This document shows positions 1 to 6,759 of a stretch of 64,000 bases of DNA, one piece after another. The stretch spans positions 806,001-870,000 of the forward strand of contig NZ_FWXH01000002.1 in NCBI RefSeq assembly GCF_900176305.1. The letters are read 5' to 3'. The position numbers and the translations under genes are program-made. Source of the DNA: Clostridium acidisoli DSM 12555. GTDB lineage: Bacteria > Bacillota > Clostridia > Clostridiales > Clostridiaceae. Position 1 is the first letter of the stretch. Each line of letters begins with the position of its first letter. A model generated the notes under the pieces. That model was not told the DNA's origin. It did no database searches and saw only the letters and a program-made list of their open reading frames with translations.

Positions 1-238
1 ATATTTCTAATGGTATTTCCATTTCAGTATCTTTTTTATTAAAGGGTAGTGCAACCTTTATAATATTATCTAAAAATTGTTCTTTTCTATCTAATTCCTT
101 ATAAATCAGATATTTTCTAATTAAATTATTTTCTGATAAACTTATTGTTCTTTCAATTAATTCTTTCTCTGTAAAACTTTCTTTAGTCAAATCACCATTA
201 GCTATTTTGTAAATTTTGTACATTGTCTGTTTTTTCAT
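1..238 (-). CDS. Hypothetical protein, C-terminus cut by window edge
   Basis: An open frame starts with ATG at 238 and runs without a stop to base 1, giving about 79 residues beginning MKKQTMYKIYKIANGD. A GGGGGA ribosome binding site lies about 7 bases upstream of the ATG. The visible part is charged and probably helical (many K, E and L), with no signal peptide or membrane segment. I do not recognise a family. It is the leftmost member of a set of small same-strand genes in the accessory island. Being incomplete, it could be longer and contain a recognisable domain beyond the window. Confidence 0.55.
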   Translation of the reverse strand, partial: MKKQTMYKIYKIANGDLTKESFTEKELIERTISLSENNLIRKYLIYKELDRKEQFLDNIIKVALPFNKKDTEMEIPLEI

Positions 239-319
239 AATATAATCCCCCATATTTTAATTATTTTTATTTAAGAGCGTAAGAAATATATCTCGTATTT
301 GTAGCTTCATAATTCATAT

Positions 320-547
320 TTAATTTTCCTTCCAGCCACAAAAATCACATTCAAATTTTGCTAACTCCTCTACTATACCTGCTCCATTAACTCCAATATT
401 AGTCGCTTGTTTACCACAGCTTGGACATATTTTAAAATGTTTTTCTTTATAATCCTTTTCTGCTTCTTCTTCTCGTTCCTTTTTTAGTTTTTCAATTTCT
501 TGTTCAGTTAATCCTTGCATTTTAGCTTCCTTCTCGTTAATATACAT
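320..547 (-). CDS. Small zinc-ribbon-like protein
   Basis: A 75-residue protein with a strongly charged helical N-terminal half (KLKKEREEEAEKDYKEK) and a C-terminal pair of CxxC knuckles (CPSC at about residue 41 and CDFC near residue 68). This is the usual layout of a small zinc ribbon. A GAGGAGG ribosome binding site precedes the ATG by 9 bases. Small zinc ribbons of this kind are common in phages and islands and often bind nucleic acid or a partner protein, but nothing here fixes a function. It sits among small island genes on the same strand. Confidence 0.6.
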   Translation of the reverse strand: MYINEKEAKMQGLTEQEIEKLKKEREEEAEKDYKEKHFKICPSCGKQATNIGVNGAGIVEELAKFECDFCGWKEN

Positions 548-583
548 ATTAATTTTCCTCCTCTTAAATTGTAATTACAGAAC

Positions 584-611
584 TATTCCTATAATTGTTA
601 TTATAGGAATA
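584..611. repeat. Perfect 12-bp inverted repeat (hairpin)
   Basis: TATTCCTATAAT and its exact complement ATTATAGGAATA are separated by TGTT. The hairpin lies just upstream of the zinc-ribbon gene start and has no adjacent T-run, so it looks like an operator or mRNA leader hairpin rather than a terminator. Apart from this and the putative small RNA, the 548-1009 gap shows no gene. Confidence 0.5.
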
Positions 612-676
612 ACTCGACATCCACTGGGATATCTGGATTTGCTGATTTTCCGCAAGCTACTTTTTAAAAAAATAGC

Positions 677-705
677 TTGATTTTATATATTTATTGCTGT
701 ATAAT
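677..705 (+). promoter_or_regulatory. Sigma-A promoter for putative small RNA
   Basis: TTGATT, a 17-base spacer, then a perfect TATAAT. Transcription would start near 711 and reach the intrinsic terminator at 817-850 without crossing an ORF. Confidence 0.5.
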
Positions 706-710
706 TCGAT

Positions 711-850
711 TATAGATTTAAAATCTTATATATGTGATACAGTAAATACATAAAACGATAGATAGTAATAAATACGGCAGAAAAGTAATGTTAATATAAT
801 AAATAGGTTGGACAAAAAGGGTATAGTAGACCCTTGGTTTTTATTTTATT
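711..850 (+). ncRNA. Putative small RNA of the island
   Basis: This interval is bounded by a consensus promoter (677-705) and an intrinsic terminator (817-850). The only ATG codons in it run straight into stops (ATG-TGA and ATG-TTA-ATA-TAA), so it is unlikely to encode a peptide. An outer pairing TGGACA (809-814) with TGTCCA (855-860) encloses the terminator. No known RNA family is recognised. It could be a regulatory RNA of the island, or a leader whose downstream gene has been lost. Confidence 0.35.
817..850 (+). terminator. Intrinsic terminator
   Basis: AAGGGT and ACCCTT pair around a 7-base loop, followed by GG and long T-rich runs (TTTTTATTTTATTTTTT). The polarity is plus strand, opposite to the neighbouring genes. 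Confidence 0.6.
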
Positions 851-1009
851 TTTTATGTCCAGCTATAATTATAACATTTTATTTTTGTTTATCAATCTTC
901 ATATACAATCAAATATTGTCATATTTTAGGGTTATAGGTAAATAACTTGTATTTCTTAGTTATTACTTAATATAACTCTTATTTGTGTATAAAAAACATT
1001 TATTGTATC

Positions 1010-1219
1010 CTAACATGTCTTCTCTAATTCTTCTTGGCTTAAATTTCCCTCGCAAAACTTGTCCCACTGTTCTTGATTCAAATTTGTTTTAATAAAAATA
1101 GGTATATAGCCATCTAAATATCCAATAACCGTATTTTTATATTTGTAAGCATCTTCCGAACTTGCAAGTACTCCTACCATGGCTTTTAATTGGCTTTTTT
1201 TAATTACAATTGTTTTCAT
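1010..1219 (-). CDS. Hypothetical protein (69 aa)
   Basis: A small protein beginning MKTIVIKKSQLKAMVG. The longest frame starts at a TTG at 1234, but a GGGAG ribosome binding site lies 8-9 bases before the ATG at 1219, which I take as the start. It follows the 251-residue gene by 17 bases and is probably co-transcribed. The middle part (YLDGYIPIFIKTNL) and acidic C-terminus do not match a family I recognise. There is no signal peptide or membrane helix. Confidence 0.5.
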   Translation of the reverse strand: MKTIVIKKSQLKAMVGVLASSEDAYKYKNTVIGYLDGYIPIFIKTNLNQEQWDKFCEGNLSQEELEKTC

Positions 1220-1236
1220 ATATTTTTCTCCCAAAA

Positions 1237-1992
1237 TTATATTTCATATATTTTACCTTCAATATTATCCTTATCACCCCTAACATGAGGTTTAATCCAA
1301 ACTCTTTTACCATCTTTATAATTTCTCCAAAAACCTCTTACAGTCCATCCTAGTGTATGTCTTTCATAATCTCTTTTTTCTTCTTCAGTTAGTTGAATAT
1401 GATCTGTATTTATTCTTATAATATTTTGTTTGATTAATTTAGTTCTAGGTTTTTTACCTGCTCTCTTATCTTTTTTTGATTGAATTTTTTTACTAGTAGT
1501 TTTAGTTTGTCTGATAACGTACTCTTGATTAAGTTGAGAAAATATTATAATTGAAAAGTATTTTTGCAATGTGTCATATACTTCCATATCATCTACATAA
1601 TCTAATTCTTTATTCTTGTAGTATTTCCAATTAAAATTCATAATTTCATTATGAACAAATGAATTTATATGTTCCTCAATAGTTACTTGTGGTTCTAAAT
1701 TCCAACAAAAATTTAATTTTCTAGAATCATATGCATGTAAATATGTACATAATTCAATTACTGACTTTTTTTGTAGATGCTTAACTTCAAAATAATTATA
1801 CATATCAAATTTATTTTCAGTTTGTTTAATACTTATAATACCTTTATTAAATATGTGTTTTATATTATCTTTATTTTGCATAATTTTTTCTTTGTTATTG
1901 TAACACCAAGGTGCGATTATATTATCGAATTCCTCATCTGTTAACTCAATAATATCTAACTTATCTAAATCTTTAATAGTTAATTCTTTCAT
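1237..1992 (-). CDS. Phage-type hypothetical protein
   Basis: A 251-residue protein of unknown function. The C-terminal segment (about residues 195-245) has a conserved look: GWTVRGFWRNYKDGKRVW followed by IKPHVRGDK. This basic tail with a V-R-G-[HF]-W-R-x-Y pattern is familiar from proteins of phages and integrative elements, where the upstream part varies. The stretch at about 165-190 is very lysine-rich. It has no transmembrane helix. It heads a pair with the 69-residue gene downstream. The function is unknown; the phage relationship is inferred from the tail motif only. Confidence 0.55.
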   Translation of the reverse strand: MKELTIKDLDKLDIIELTDEEFDNIIAPWCYNNKEKIMQNKDNIKHIFNKGIISIKQTENKFDMYNYFEVKHLQKKSVIELCTYLHAYDSRKLNFCWNLEPQVTIEEHINSFVHNEIMNFNWKYYKNKELDYVDDMEVYDTLQKYFSIIIFSQLNQEYVIRQTKTTSKKIQSKKDKRAGKKPRTKLIKQNIIRINTDHIQLTEEEKRDYERHTLGWTVRGFWRNYKDGKRVWIKPHVRGDKDNIEGKIYEI

Positions 1993-2056
1993 AAAATCAC
2001 CCTATTTTACTCATACTTTAGTTTCTATTTTAACAAAATTTCTTACTAATAACCAC

Positions 2057-2404
2057 CTACATTATATATAGATGATACATAATATTATGCTTTAGTATTA
2101 ATATGTATTGGTCTGCATAGAAGCCTGTGCCTGCAATAATCTTTTTTATATCTTTCATATCGAGGTATATAGGACATATCTGCTCACTTGTATCGTCACT
2201 TAATATTAAAAACCGTTTATTAGATTTATTAGGACTTATAATATCAAAGTCAAAATCATTAAGAAACAATGATACACTTACAACACCATTAATATCCATA
2301 CACAACTGTTCTTCATCTTCGATTATTTCAAGCAAAAATAATTCTAGTTCCTCAAAACCGACCTCAACACCAAATTCTTTATAATTTCCTGTTTTCATAA
2401 ACAT
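2057..2404 (-). CDS. Hypothetical protein (115 aa)
   Basis: An acidic protein with alternating hydrophobic stretches, suggesting a small mixed alpha/beta fold. I recognise no family. The ATG at 2404 is supported by an AGGGGGA ribosome binding site 7 bases upstream; a second ATG at 2398 would be worse placed. It is transcribed from a consensus promoter (TTGACT-N17-TATTAT) divergent from the HTH regulator, with the two -35 boxes lying in one palindrome. It is therefore probably controlled by that regulator. Confidence 0.55.
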   Translation of the reverse strand: MFMKTGNYKEFGVEVGFEELELFLLEIIEDEEQLCMDINGVVSVSLFLNDFDFDIISPNKSNKRFLILSDDTSEQICPIYLDMKDIKKIIAGTGFYADQYILILKHNIMYHLYIM

Positions 2405-2456
2405 AATTTATTCCCCCTAAGATTTATATAAAAGTTATTTTGTATCTTATATATAA

Positions 2457-2485
2457 ATAATATCACTCTTATAGTTACAAGTCAA
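2457..2485 (-). promoter_or_regulatory. Divergent promoter, leftward
   Basis: On the minus strand: TTGACT at 2485-2480, 17-base spacer, TATTAT at 2462-2457. It drives the 115-residue gene. Confidence 0.6.
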
Positions 2486-2522
2486 TAACTTTTAAAGTTC
2501 TTTTTTAACTTTTTATTGACTT
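2479..2522. promoter_or_regulatory. Operator palindrome joining two -35 boxes
   Basis: AAGTCAATAA at 2479-2488 and TTATTGACTT at 2513-2522 are exact complements, with further partial symmetry (ACTTTTAAAGTT) between them. Each arm contains the -35 hexamer of one of the two divergent promoters, so a dimeric regulator bound here could silence both. The HTH protein encoded at 2586 is the obvious candidate. Confidence 0.5.
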
Positions 2523-2544
2523 TTTTGCATTCAAAAGGTATGCT
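2516..2544 (+). promoter_or_regulatory. Divergent promoter, rightward
   Basis: TTGACT at 2516-2521, 17-base spacer, TATGCT at 2539-2544. It drives the small HTH regulator at 2586. Confidence 0.6.
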
Positions 2545-2585
2545 TTAACCCATAAAGTGATATTATATATTGAGGAGTGACCACT

Positions 2586-2813
2586 ATGATTAAAATTTAC
2601 ATATCAGACCTATTGGGAAAATTTAAAAAAAGCCAACGATGGTTAGCTGATATAACAGGAATTAGACCCTCTACAATTGGTCTATACTATAGCGAAGATA
2701 TTAAAAGAATAAATTCAGAAGATTTAAGCAATATTGTTAAAGCTTTTAAAACATTAGATGATAATATAAAATTAAGTGATATTATTGATTATGTTGACGA
2801 CAAAAAAAGGTAG
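2586..2813 (+). CDS. Cro/C1-type HTH regulator
   Basis: A 75-residue protein consisting of one helix-turn-helix domain. The pattern SQRWLADITGIRPSTIGLYY at about residues 15-34 is a typical Xre/Cro recognition unit, followed by a helix ending in LSDIIDYV. The GTG at 2577 overlaps the GAGGAG ribosome binding site, so the ATG at 2586, 8 bases downstream, is the better start. It is divergent from the 115-residue gene across a shared palindromic operator, the arrangement of an autoregulated switch. It probably controls expression of island genes; that role is inferred. Confidence 0.75.
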   Translation: MIKIYISDLLGKFKKSQRWLADITGIRPSTIGLYYSEDIKRINSEDLSNIVKAFKTLDDNIKLSDIIDYVDDKKR

Positions 2814-2836
2814 CGAAGCTTATTTCACTACCTTTT
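2805..2836. terminator. Terminator of the HTH gene
   Basis: AAAAGGTAG and CTACCTTTT pair around a 14-base loop and overlap the gene's own TAG stop codon. A-run and T-run flanks make it potentially bidirectional, serving the convergent gene at 2856 as well. Confidence 0.65.
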
Positions 2837-2855
2837 ATCATATTTCTTTAACAAT

Positions 2856-3599
2856 TTATAAATCAAAAATATCATTTTTTTCGTTATAATCATTTTTTAC
2901 AGTATATAAATTGTAACCACGTATTTCGTTTTTAGCAATTGCTTTCTTTATTTTATTCAATATAGTACTAATTTCTTTAATACACCTTATGTTATAAATA
3001 GATCCATCACTAGTACTATTATAAAAAATTTTATTCATTTGCTCTTTCAAATATATGTATAAAGAAATATATTGCTGTGTTTCTAATTGTATATTTTCAC
3101 TAATTATATAGTTTTTATTATTTTTAGCTACAATTTCAATTTTATTATATTTATCAATTAATTTCTTATATACGTAATTTAACACTTGCTGCTCATATTT
3201 TATAGAAGTATTATTATCTTCAATAAATGTTAATATAATTTCCAATTCTGTAAATGTTAAGTTTATAAAGTTTTCATCCTGATCTTCTAAATCAAATTTA
3301 AATACATCTTTATTAAAATTTTTAGCAATCTTTATCTGATAGATAGGCAATAATTTAACATCATCAATTTTAAATTCACAATCGCTTGTGTGATGATAAA
3401 AAAGTCTACCTAATTTATAAAAAAATATAAAATTAGACAAACCATTATACATGTATTTAGTGGTTATTAAGTATAAATATTTAGTAGTTTTTATGCTATC
3501 ATTTTTAAGTTTTAAATATTCACCTAATGTTATCTCTTTAGCTGGATTAATTATCTCAACATTTTTTTTATTGTAAAATGTAGAATTCTTTATCTTCAT
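2856..3599 (-). CDS. Hypothetical protein (248 aa)
   Basis: An extremely lysine-, asparagine- and isoleucine-rich protein with no signal peptide. The aromatic stretch LYLITTKYMYNGLSNFIFFY at about residues 40-60 could be a buried helix but is not a clear membrane segment. I recognise no family. The frame is open from 3629, but the GAGGTGAT ribosome binding site sits 7 bases before the ATG at 3599, so ten residues are removed. It diverges from the small basic gene at 3697 and converges on the HTH gene. Its very AT-rich codon use is typical of island cargo. Confidence 0.5.
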   Translation of the reverse strand: MKIKNSTFYNKKNVEIINPAKEITLGEYLKLKNDSIKTTKYLYLITTKYMYNGLSNFIFFYKLGRLFYHHTSDCEFKIDDVKLLPIYQIKIAKNFNKDVFKFDLEDQDENFINLTFTELEIILTFIEDNNTSIKYEQQVLNYVYKKLIDKYNKIEIVAKNNKNYIISENIQLETQQYISLYIYLKEQMNKIFYNSTSDGSIYNIRCIKEISTILNKIKKAIAKNEIRGYNLYTVKNDYNEKNDIFDL

Positions 3600-3646
3600 T
3601 TTATTAATCACCTCTTCGTATAATATCATAATATATTTTCAATATA

Positions 3647-3675
3647 TTGTAAATAAATATATATATTGGTATAAT
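3647..3675 (+). promoter_or_regulatory. Extended -10 promoter
   Basis: TTGTAA, 17-base spacer, and a perfect TATAAT preceded by TGG (extended -10). It lies 21 bases upstream of the small basic gene at 3697. Confidence 0.55.
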
Positions 3676-3696
3676 ATAAACAATGAGGTGACTTTT

Positions 3697-4035
3697 ATGA
3701 ATAAATTATATTTAAAAGACAAAATAGAACTAAAATTTTTTGAAGATGACAAATTAGATTTAACTCTTTTAGAACTAATAAACAAAAACAGTTTTAAAAG
3801 AGGAAGACAATACTTTATAAAAGACATACTAAAAAAATATTTTATAGAACTAGATAAAGAGAATGAAAAATCATTAATTGAAAGAAAACAAAAACTTAAA
3901 CAAGAGGGTGAAAAAGAAGCTTTGAAATCTGCTAAAAGAAGAAGAAATGTTAATAATTCCACATCTGCATCATGTAAAAGAAGACAGCCTACAAGAGCTT
4001 CAGAAATAATAGATAAATATAGAAATATTAAATAA
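3697..4035 (+). CDS. Small basic hypothetical protein
   Basis: A 112-residue protein with an acidic and aromatic N-terminal half and a very basic C-terminal half (residues about 55-110: RKQKLKQEGEKEALKSAKRR, then a serine-rich linker and CKRRQPTRASE). The basic tail suggests nucleic-acid binding, but there is no recognised domain. GTG at 3688 lies inside the GAGGTG ribosome binding site, so ATG at 3697 (6 bases after it) is the start. It has its own extended -10 promoter. The opposite-strand frame across the same bases is a shadow. Confidence 0.55.
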   Translation: MNKLYLKDKIELKFFEDDKLDLTLLELINKNSFKRGRQYFIKDILKKYFIELDKENEKSLIERKQKLKQEGEKEALKSAKRRRNVNNSTSASCKRRQPTRASEIIDKYRNIK

Positions 4036-4107
4036 TTATTTTTTTAGAAAATGGTAGAGTAACCTGCCCTTGGTCTTAATTTAAACTCCATATAAAGGCA
4101 TACTTAA

Positions 4108-4683
4108 TTATACAACCAATTTATTCTTGTTATTACTCATATCAGTCTTACTTTCTTCTAAATCTTTCAATATACATTCTATATCATATAAATCGTATAA
4201 CTTTAATTCAATATTGGTATTTTTATTAATCTTATCTTTGTACTCAATAGCATTCTTATTAAATCCAGAAGTGGTTACGCATATTCCTTTATTAATCTTT
4301 CCACCATCAGCAACCATTGCTCCAATTAATTTCTGTAAAATCTCACGACCTATATTCTTTCCATCTTCATCCCAACATTTACATTCTACATAAATTGATT
4401 TATCCACAATTAAATCTTTACCTTCATCATTTGTTTGCTGTGTAATTTTCACTTTATATCCAAGTTGAGTTAATAACTTTGCACACCATATTTCAAATTC
4501 TCTGCCATTCATTTTCTTTATATCATCTAATGTTAAATTAACTTTCTTATCTATAATAATGTTTCTATTGACTTTTATTCTAGTTTTCTTTGTATCATAA
4601 TAAATATATATTATATTCAATAACCCAACTATAAATATTCCCATGAATAAATATTCATAATTTATATTGCTCGCCATATTCAC
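4108..4683 (-). CDS. Membrane-anchored Mrr-like restriction endonuclease-fold protein
   Basis: About 191 residues. An N-terminal membrane helix (LFMGIFIVGLLNIIYIYY) is followed by a cytoplasmic Mrr_cat-type PD-(D/E)XK nuclease domain: GREFEIWCAKLLTQLGY, DEGKDLIV (catalytic Asp) and YVECKCW (the ExK pair), then the QKLIGAM helix and an ICVTTSGF strand. These elements are in the order expected for the Mrr family, which cuts modified or foreign DNA; membrane-anchored versions are often found in islands and defence loci. With the GAGGTG ribosome binding site, GTG at 4683 (spacing 7) fits best; ATG at 4677 is the alternative. Substrate and role are unknown. Confidence 0.75.
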   Translation of the reverse strand: MNMASNINYEYLFMGIFIVGLLNIIYIYYDTKKTRIKVNRNIIIDKKVNLTLDDIKKMNGREFEIWCAKLLTQLGYKVKITQQTNDEGKDLIVDKSIYVECKCWDEDGKNIGREILQKLIGAMVADGGKINKGICVTTSGFNKNAIEYKDKINKNTNIELKLYDLYDIECILKDLEESKTDMSNNKNKLVV

Positions 4684-4806
4684 TGGATAACACCTCATTA
4701 CTTATTATTTCCAAATTTACTCTTTATTACTCAATTATTTTTGTTTTATTACTTGACTTACGAACTGAACTTCATATAATCGGGAATGTTTGCTTTTGTT
4801 TTTGAT

Positions 4807-4876
4807 ATAATTTATCTACCTATATGCAGTAAAAAATAATAATAATTTTAACACTGCACATAAGTAGATAAATTAT
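4807..4876. repeat. Long imperfect inverted repeat
   Basis: ATAATTTATCTAC (4807-4819) pairs exactly with GTAGATAAATTAT (4864-4876), and inner GCAGT (4826-4830) with ACTGC (4853-4857). It lies upstream of the nuclease gene in a gene-free stretch. It could be a protein-binding palindrome, an origin-like structure of the element, or an RNA hairpin. Confidence 0.5.
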
Positions 4877-5222
4877 TAATTATAATCGGTTTAAGCCTTG
4901 CTATGCCCCTTAATACCCTTCTTATTTATTGCTAATGCAATATTAACTTAACTTACAATGCTTGTCCTATAAGTGCCTATATATGCCTATATGGCTTGTT
5001 AATACCTACCTGTGAATTATCACACCAAGTAACCTTTCCGTACCTTTAAATGGATGTACTCTCCTTGCATCACACGCTCAAAGAAGGGAATGAGTTTTTA
5101 TTATGTGATAGTTAATTTTTATTGCTTTCGGCTCAACTAACCCCTAGATATTTTATAGTTGCTCTAGTGCCTTACAACTAACCTATGTCTTAAAAAAGTG
5201 TATAGGAAATAAAACCTTCACA
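4877..5222. other. Gene-free stretch with TGTGA/TCACA motifs
   Basis: No credible ORF is present. The stretch contains a TGTGA-ATTA-TCACA palindrome at 5011-5024, further ATCACA sites at 5069-5074 and (reverse) 5104-5109, a GTAC-flanked hairpin at 5040-5059, and two TTAGTTG-like repeats on the minus strand around 5130-5190. Base composition is richer in C than the surrounding genes. No family is recognised. Confidence 0.3.
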
Positions 5223-5251
5223 TTTACATTTTTAAAATTTATTGATATAAT
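5223..5251 (+). promoter_or_regulatory. Extended -10 promoter for putative small RNA
   Basis: TTTACA, 17-base spacer, perfect TATAAT preceded by TGA (extended -10). It is flanked by an 8-bp inverted repeat, CCTTCACA at 5215-5222 and TGTGAAGG at 5274-5281, which could be an operator. Confidence 0.55.
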
Positions 5252-5257
5252 AAATAT

Positions 5258-5349
5258 ATGCTTTTGATTTCTTTGTGAAGGAATCATTTAACAATATTTA
5301 ATTTTATTTGTATAAGCTAATGCGGTCGAGGCACTGGCTTATTTTTTTA
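5258..5349 (+). ncRNA. Putative 90-nt small RNA
   Basis: The interval between the strong promoter at 5223-5251 and the intrinsic terminator at 5312-5349 has no ORF longer than six codons. It lies antiparallel and immediately 3' to the small gene ending at 5350, beside the integrase. Its position suggests regulation of the integrase region; this is inference from architecture alone. Confidence 0.4.
5312..5349 (+). terminator. Intrinsic terminator
   Basis: ATAAGC(TA) pairs with (TG)GCTTAT around a GC-rich loop and is followed by seven T. The polarity is plus strand. Confidence 0.65.
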
Positions 5350-5613
5350 TTAAAAAAGCTTTAATATTTCTTCTAATTTAGATTTATTCATAATAATTTT
5401 ATGGATATTATCTTCTAGTATTGGTTTATTTACATTAGTTGCAATGGCTTTAGTAATTGTAACTATGTTGTTAAACTTCTCTACAATTAATATTTCTAGG
5501 CTACCACAAGAATTTATTTCTATTTCCTGCTTTACTATTTCTTCTTTCTTTATAAATGCATCCTTATAAAATTTGTTAATATGTTTGTAATGTTGATATT
5601 CTTTGTGTTCCAT
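5350..5613 (-). CDS. Hypothetical protein next to integrase
   Basis: An 87-residue protein, MEHKEYQHYKHINKFYKD at the N-terminus, largely helical and charged, with no recognised domain. A GAGGTG ribosome binding site precedes the ATG by 8 bases. It lies 13 bases downstream of the integrase on the same strand and is probably co-transcribed with it. Small genes in this position can be excisionases or integrase-linked regulators, but no wHTH or basic DNA-binding pattern is obvious here, so the function is left open. Confidence 0.5.
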   Translation of the reverse strand: MEHKEYQHYKHINKFYKDAFIKKEEIVKQEIEINSCGSLEILIVEKFNNIVTITKAIATNVNKPILEDNIHKIIMNKSKLEEILKLF

Positions 5614-5626
5614 GTAAAATCACCTC

Positions 5627-6607
5627 TTATTTTTTGAACTTCAATTTCTTATTTACATCTTTATCCTTTAAGATAATATTATTTGAAAATTCTTCTACAT
5701 CATCAATTAGATCCTTTGAATACAATTTTGTGTACAAGGTTATTAATTCAGGACTTTTATGCTGAACTAAAAACTGAATCTTTGGAATAGGAACACCTTG
5801 CAATACTAAACTTTTAATATAGAAGCGTCTAAATGCATGAATAGAAGTCATTTTTACATTTCTTTTTTTGTTATATCTACTTATATATAAATAAAGTTTA
5901 TTTGCAGTTAATTGCTCTCCGTAAGCACTAATTAGAAGATAATTATTTTCTAATTGTTGTGATTTTAAAATATTAATATGTTCAGTTAATACATTTTTTA
6001 ATTTTTTAGCTAATGGGATAGCATGTGGTTTTTTATTTTTGGTATGTTTATATATAACTAGATTATTCTCAAAATCAATATCATCAACTTTCATATTTAT
6101 AGCTGTTGAAAGTCTACAACCTGTAAAAACAAATATGTTAATTGCAACGAATGCAATATATTCTGAAAAGTTAGTAGTTCGAATATTTGGTTTGATTAAT
6201 AACTTTTGTACCTCTTCTATTTCATATGTGGATTTTGGCGTCATATCTGGTGCGGGTACTGATATTTTGAATTTAGGCATATATTGTTTATCCATAGCAA
6301 AATACAAAAATGTCCTTAATCCTCGCATATTAGTAGAAATGGTATTATCGGAATGATTTCTTATAGTTTTGCAATAATTAATATAATCATTTATTGTTTT
6401 TAAATTAACTGTGTTAATCGCTTGTTTGTAGTCAATAAATTTATAAAATGCTTCTAGCACATTATTGTAAAAAGAAAATGTTGCTGGTCTTAATCTTCTT
6501 TCTTTTAAGTTATTTTCAAACTCTTTTTGAACATCGGAAATGCTTACTTGTGGATATTCTTGGTTTGCTAAATCAGAAATGTTTTTTATAATGATTTTCT
6601 GTTTCAT
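5627..6607 (-). CDS. Tyrosine recombinase / integrase of a tRNA-Leu island
   Basis: A 326-residue site-specific recombinase. Residues about 25-110 form the N-terminal SAM-like core-binding domain. The catalytic domain follows with Arg I in TGCRLSTAI (about 165), the HxxR motif HAFRRF (about 258), a second His in VQHKSP (about 283) and the nucleophile Tyr in LYTKLYS. Length and motif order fit intact phage/ICE integrases. The gene starts 152 bases from the 3' end of tRNA-Leu and both are on the minus strand, the usual geometry for an element integrated at a tRNA 3' end. Direct and inverted repeats between them may be arm-binding sites. It is probably functional. Confidence 0.88.
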   Translation of the reverse strand: MKQKIIIKNISDLANQEYPQVSISDVQKEFENNLKERRLRPATFSFYNNVLEAFYKFIDYKQAINTVNLKTINDYINYCKTIRNHSDNTISTNMRGLRTFLYFAMDKQYMPKFKISVPAPDMTPKSTYEIEEVQKLLIKPNIRTTNFSEYIAFVAINIFVFTGCRLSTAINMKVDDIDFENNLVIYKHTKNKKPHAIPLAKKLKNVLTEHINILKSQQLENNYLLISAYGEQLTANKLYLYISRYNKKRNVKMTSIHAFRRFYIKSLVLQGVPIPKIQFLVQHKSPELITLYTKLYSKDLIDDVEEFSNNIILKDKDVNKKLKFKK

Positions 6608-6645
6608 GTTGCCATTATCCCTTTCTTAATTTATTAGGAATAACA

Positions 6646-6704
6646 GCAACACGTTTAAATAAAAAAATAGCAACACATCTAATTGTTTTTTACAATTTAA
6701 ACGT
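6646..6704. repeat. Repeats between integrase and tRNA (candidate arm sites)
   Basis: AGCAACACGTTTAAA (from about 6646) and AGCAACACATCT (from about 6669) are direct repeats sharing AGCAACAC. ACGTTTAAAT (6651-6660) is inverted at 6695-6704 (ATTTAAACGT). Closely spaced short repeats beside an integrase are typical arm-type binding sites. The exact attachment core cannot be set without the other junction. Confidence 0.4.
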
Positions 6705-6759
6705 ATCGCTATTTTGAACGTATATAAATTTAGTATTATCAGTGCTTTTCAGCCTTATT

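Noticed and set aside
3639-3962. 107-aa minus-strand frame opposite the small basic gene
   Set aside because: It overlaps the plus-strand gene that has a ribosome binding site and promoter, and its serine/phenylalanine/leucine-rich composition is that of an antisense shadow.
5020-5200. Group II intron or riboswitch fragment
   Set aside because: Minus-strand strings such as GAGCCGAAAG looked suggestive, but there is no domain V hairpin, no AY 3' end and no intron ORF; no aptamer core matched either.
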